DNA of 37,556 nt from CAZHMN01 sp964533705 (GTDB taxonomy: Bacteria > Electryoneota > B3-LCP), in contig CAZHMN010000023.1 of NCBI GenBank assembly GCA_964533705.1, positions 1 to 37,556 on the forward strand. The letters are read 5' to 3'. The notes under the pieces were generated by a model. The model was not told the origin of the DNA. It worked only from the letters and a program-made list of their open reading frames with translations, and ran no database searches. The stretch's first letter is position 1. The number at the start of each line of letters is the position of its first letter. Both the position numbers and the translations under genes were made by a program. Below, piece after piece: positions 34,835-37,556 of this stretch.

Positions 34835-35620
34835 GTGGACATCTGGAACGAACTGGTCAAGCTGGAGAAAGAGGGAATACCTGCCGCGCTGGTGACCGTC
34901 ATCCATACCAGAGGCTCGACGCCACGGGAGATCGGCGCCAAGATGATCGTAACCCTGGATGGGAATACTTCCGGCACCATCGGTGGATCTGCCGTGGAAG
35001 CCCTGGTCATCGAAAAGGCCAAAGAGGCCATTTCCAAGGGGAAAGTGCTGCGCGTCGAATACGATCTCGACGACGTAGAGAAAACGTCCACGGGCATGGT
35101 CTGCGGCGGCAAGATGGAATTCTTCATCGAACCTCTGAAACGTTTCCCCAGGCTTTATATCTTCGGCGGAGGTCACGTCGGTCTGGCGTTAGCGAAGATT
35201 GCTGCCGTACTGGAGTATCCCCATGTTATCATAGATGACCGTCCAGAGTACACGACGTCCGAGAGGTTTCCACAGGCTCTGGAACGGCACACCGGATCGT
35301 TGAGTGGCATAAGCGGCCATATCGAATTAGTTCAACCGGCCTACATCATCGTCGTCACGCGTTGCCACGACACCGATCTTGAAGTGATGCGGGGCGTTTT
35401 GGGTAAGCCCTATGAATACCTGGGGATGATCTGCAGCCGCAAGAAGAGGGCGGAAGTCTTCAAAATACTGGAAGAGGAGGGATTTTCGAAGGAAGAACTG
35501 GGGCGCGTGCATGCGCCGATCGGCCTGGACATCGGTTCGAAAACGCCGGCGGAAATCGCCATCAGCATTTTGGCTGAGGTGATTTCGGAATTTCAGAAAG
35601 CAAAGCCAGCCGGTCGGTAG
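34835..35620 (+). CDS. xdhC: XdhC/CoxI-family molybdenum cofactor maturation protein
   Basis: The 261-residue protein has the N-terminal XdhC/CoxI domain (ALVTVIHTRGSTPREIGAKM, then GTIGGSAVE and TGMVCGGKMEFFIE) and the C-terminal Rossmann XdhC_C domain beginning LYIFGGGHVGLALAKIA. A further conserved segment is YLGMICSRKKR, ending with APIGLDIGSKTPAEIAISI. XdhC binds molybdopterin cytosine/guanine cofactor, aids its sulfuration and delivers it to xanthine-dehydrogenase-type enzymes. No molybdoenzyme is in the window, so the client is elsewhere. It starts with GTG 34835 and has its own promoter. Confidence 0.93.
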   Translation: MDIWNELVKLEKEGIPAALVTVIHTRGSTPREIGAKMIVTLDGNTSGTIGGSAVEALVIEKAKEAISKGKVLRVEYDLDDVEKTSTGMVCGGKMEFFIEPLKRFPRLYIFGGGHVGLALAKIAAVLEYPHVIIDDRPEYTTSERFPQALERHTGSLSGISGHIELVQPAYIIVVTRCHDTDLEVMRGVLGKPYEYLGMICSRKKRAEVFKILEEEGFSKEELGRVHAPIGLDIGSKTPAEIAISILAEVISEFQKAKPAGR

Positions 35621-35728
35621 GGACGTAGCATTTCGTAGCGGCAAAAAGAGAGATTGCTTGTTTGACGATTCGCAAGGCTCGGGCAAGCCGAACCCTAATC
35701 ATAAATGCTTTGCCTTCCTATTGAACGT

Positions 35729-35760
35729 AAAAAACCGAAGGATTGACCTTCGGCTTTTTT
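35729..35760. terminator. Bidirectional terminator between xdhC and fbp
   Basis: CCGAAGG (35735-35741) pairs with CCTTCGG (35747-35753) around ATTGA. It is flanked by A6 on the left and T6 on the right, so it can stop the convergent transcripts from both sides. Confidence 0.9.
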
Positions 35761-35779
35761 CATTCTGACGGATTGATAA

Positions 35780-36826
35780 TTATTTTTTCTTATTAGCGAG
35801 TTCCGGTTCTTCGTCGTATTCCGCTATGAATTTTTCACACTCCTTCACGTCTTCCTGGCTGCCTATGATCAGCGGTGTTCGCTGGTGCAATTCCTGGGGT
35901 TCGATATCCAGAATCCTGCGCCGTCCGTCTGAGGCGGCACCTCCGGCGTGTTCAGCAATAAAGGCCATCGGCGCGGCTTCGTAGAGCAAGCGGAGTTTTC
36001 CGTGTGGTCTTTTGGGGTCTTTGCTGTCTGCGGGATAGAGGAAGATGCCTCCATGCAACAAATTTCTATGGAAATCAGAGACGAGGGATCCGATGTACCT
36101 GAGACTGTAGGGTCGGCCGCTAAGTTTATCCGCTTTCTTCAGGTAATTGATGTACTCTTTGATTCCCTTAGACCAGAAAGGATAATTTCCCTCATTAACG
36201 CTGTAAGTGTTCCCGTGGCTCGGCATCCTGATATCCGGATGTGAGAGCAGGAATTCACCGACGGATGGATCTAGAGTAAAACCGTGAACGCCATTTCCCG
36301 TTGTGTACACCATCATCGTCGAAGAGCCGTAGATAATGTATCCCGCCGCCAACTGATTTTTCCCCGGCTGGAGAAGATCTTCTTCATCGCCCCGTTGGCC
36401 CTTTGAAATTTTCCGATGGATGGAGAAGATGGTACCCACTGAAACGTTCACGTCAATATTGGAGGATCCATCAAGAGGATCCAGTGAGACCGCGTAATTT
36501 CCAGAATCGTAGGGAGGGAGAATTTTGATGGCTTCGGCGTTCTCTTCGGTGGCCAGCATGCAGATTCTACCGGAGCGATCCAGAATGCTGATCAAAGTCC
36601 TGTTGGCAAAATCATCCAGTTTTTGCACCTGTTCGCCCTGAATGTTGGTTTCGCCCGTCAACCCCAGGATTTCCACCAGCCCGGCTTTGTTGACTTCCCT
36701 GGAGATGATTTTCCCAGCCAATGCAATGTCCATCAAAAGCTGGGTGAACTCACCCTTGGCACCGGGGTGAGCTTTTTCTTGCAGCATGATATGCCGCTCG
36801 ATGGTCCAGGTACCTTTCATGGGCAC
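35780..36826 (-). CDS. fbp: Class I fructose-1,6-bisphosphatase
   Basis: The 348-residue protein carries the class I FBPase signature DPLDGSSNIDVN (from about residue 116), the preceding ATEEN metal ligand region, and PGKNQLAAGYIIYGSSTMMVYT. Further motifs are SLRYIGSLVSDFHRNLLHGG and the C-terminal KLRLLYEAAPMAFIAEHAGG. It hydrolyses fructose-1,6-bisphosphate to fructose-6-phosphate in gluconeogenesis, in the cytosol. The GTG at 36826 is preferred: GGAGG (36839-36835) sits 8 bases before it, whereas the alternative ATG at 36820 would be 14 bases away. Longer starts overlap the upstream HAD gene. It begins 4 bases after that gene's stop, implying an operon with it. A bidirectional terminator follows. 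Confidence 0.96.
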   Translation of the reverse strand: MPMKGTWTIERHIMLQEKAHPGAKGEFTQLLMDIALAGKIISREVNKAGLVEILGLTGETNIQGEQVQKLDDFANRTLISILDRSGRICMLATEENAEAIKILPPYDSGNYAVSLDPLDGSSNIDVNVSVGTIFSIHRKISKGQRGDEEDLLQPGKNQLAAGYIIYGSSTMMVYTTGNGVHGFTLDPSVGEFLLSHPDIRMPSHGNTYSVNEGNYPFWSKGIKEYINYLKKADKLSGRPYSLRYIGSLVSDFHRNLLHGGIFLYPADSKDPKRPHGKLRLLYEAAPMAFIAEHAGGAASDGRRRILDIEPQELHQRTPLIIGSQEDVKECEKFIAEYDEEPELANKKK

Positions 36827-36830
36827 TTGA

Positions 36831-37514
36831 CTATCCTCCGCTTTTTTTTCTATCGTCAGAATCCAAATAATCCTTAAGGCGGTCAATGTCCGGCACGACC
36901 AGATCGGCTTCCTTCAAGTCACTCGCAGGAAGCGTCGTCGTGATGGCCACGCAAAACATCCCGGCGGCTTTGGCGCTTTGAATGCCCAGCGGAGCGTTTT
37001 CAACGACCAGGCATGCTTCGGGGGGGAAACCCAACTGTCTCGCCGCATTCAAGTAGGGTTCGGGGTGCGGTTTTCCTTTGCTGTAGTATTCGGAACTGAG
37101 GATAACGTCGAACATAGCGCGTTCTTCGTCCGATAGAGTCCATTCCAGGTTGGAGCGGACCGAGCCTGTGACGATGGCGGTTTTCAGCCCCATTTTGCGG
37201 CAGGTTTCAATGGCCTTTTTAGCTACCGGCCTCATGCCACGGGGTGCGGTCTGACGGTATCTGCTGCGTTTTTTATCGAGAAGTCGGTCAAATTGCTCAT
37301 CGCTCAAATTCAATCCGTATTTCGGCGCCAGCTTCATAATAGTAACTTTGGCTTTTTCGCCCTCGCTGCGGCGCAAAATTTCAGCGGGAAGATCCACGCC
37401 CAACTCCGAAAAAACCTCTTTCCAGGCGGCCACGTGATGCGGCATGGAATCAATCAAGACACCGTCAAGGTCGAAAAGAACGGCTTTTATTTGCGATAGT
37501 GTGTTTTTTTTCAA
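36831..37514 (-). CDS. HAD-superfamily sugar-phosphate phosphatase/mutase (subfamily IA)
   Basis: The 227-residue protein has HAD motif I FDLDGVLID (D15, D17), motif II TGS (116-118), the motif III Lys in KGKPHPEPY (K148) and motif IV ENAPLGIQSAKAAGM. The alpha-helical cap (about 22-90) marks the beta-phosphoglucomutase/phosphoglycolate-phosphatase branch. The exact substrate is unresolved. The start appears to be TTG 37514, overlapping the stop of an upstream frame (TTGA), with GAGAG as a weak Shine-Dalgarno; the frame is open to the window edge, so a longer start cannot be excluded. It is coupled to fbp downstream, which suggests sugar-phosphate metabolism. Confidence 0.85.
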   Translation of the reverse strand: MKKNTLSQIKAVLFDLDGVLIDSMPHHVAAWKEVFSELGVDLPAEILRRSEGEKAKVTIMKLAPKYGLNLSDEQFDRLLDKKRSRYRQTAPRGMRPVAKKAIETCRKMGLKTAIVTGSVRSNLEWTLSDEERAMFDVILSSEYYSKGKPHPEPYLNAARQLGFPPEACLVVENAPLGIQSAKAAGMFCVAITTTLPASDLKEADLVVPDIDRLKDYLDSDDRKKSGG

Positions 37515-37556
37515 AGGTCTCTCAGTGGCTCGAAGTTGATGAAATCGGTGTGGTGA
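37511..37556 (-). CDS. 3' end of an upstream gene (14 visible residues)
   Basis: In the frame offset from the HAD gene, the last 46 bases of the window read HHTDFINFEPLRDL followed by TGA (37513-37511). The stop overlaps the TTG of the HAD gene. The tail looks protein-like and would complete a translationally coupled operon with HAD and fbp. Too short to identify. Confidence 0.4.
   Translation of the reverse strand, partial: HHTDFINFEPLRDL

Overview
The window looks like part of a metagenome-derived chromosome of moderate to slightly high G+C. The likely source is a non-Bacteroidetes member of the FCB group (candidate phyla such as Zixibacteria, KSB1, Latescibacteria or Marinimicrobia are plausible). 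This is inferred from several large secreted proteins with type IX secretion (T9SS) type A C-terminal sorting domains beside PorU-like and PorV-like genes, mixed with housekeeping genes that are not in Bacteroidetes order. A run of exactly 100 N shows the contig was scaffolded. Recognisable promoters (TTGAC[A/T]-N17-TA[TT/AA]AT types) suggest ordinary sigma-70 style transcription.

Layout. 1-8.6 kb is mostly housekeeping: a 5'-truncated M16 peptidase; a 0.7 kb non-coding stretch rich in hairpins and repeats; free methionine-(R)-sulfoxide reductase; a receiver-only response regulator followed by an MBL-fold hydrolase; tRNA-Gly(CCC) with its own promoter and terminator; a DUF512 radical-SAM/PDZ protein overlapping der; a small Cys-motif protein; and a Trm112-like 54-residue protein. 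8.6-26.4 kb is a surface-secretion region: two tandem PorU-like C25 proteins, a PorV-like barrel, an M6-like protein whose HExxH is lost, a gluzincin/beta-propeller/outer-membrane-barrel fusion, and two DUF5683 proteins. 26.4-28.5 kb holds an RmlD-like reductase and a double-PDZ envelope protein. 28.8-34.7 kb holds a secreted peptidylarginine-deiminase-family protein followed directly by a gingipain-like C25 protease, both with sorting domains. 34.8-37.6 kb holds XdhC and, on the minus strand, a HAD phosphatase followed by class I fructose-1,6-bisphosphatase.

How the genes may work together. PorU (sortase-type) and PorV (shuttle) would form the outer attachment complex that processes proteins with C-terminal sorting domains, and the M6-like protein, the deiminase-family protein and the gingipain-like protease would be its cargo. 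The deiminase/gingipain pair resembles the Porphyromonas gingivalis PPAD and Rgp enzymes but here sits in one apparent operon. This is the most interesting candidate system in the window. The two PorU genes share a tract of 651 identical bases inside otherwise diverged sequence, which is either recent gene conversion or an assembly artefact.
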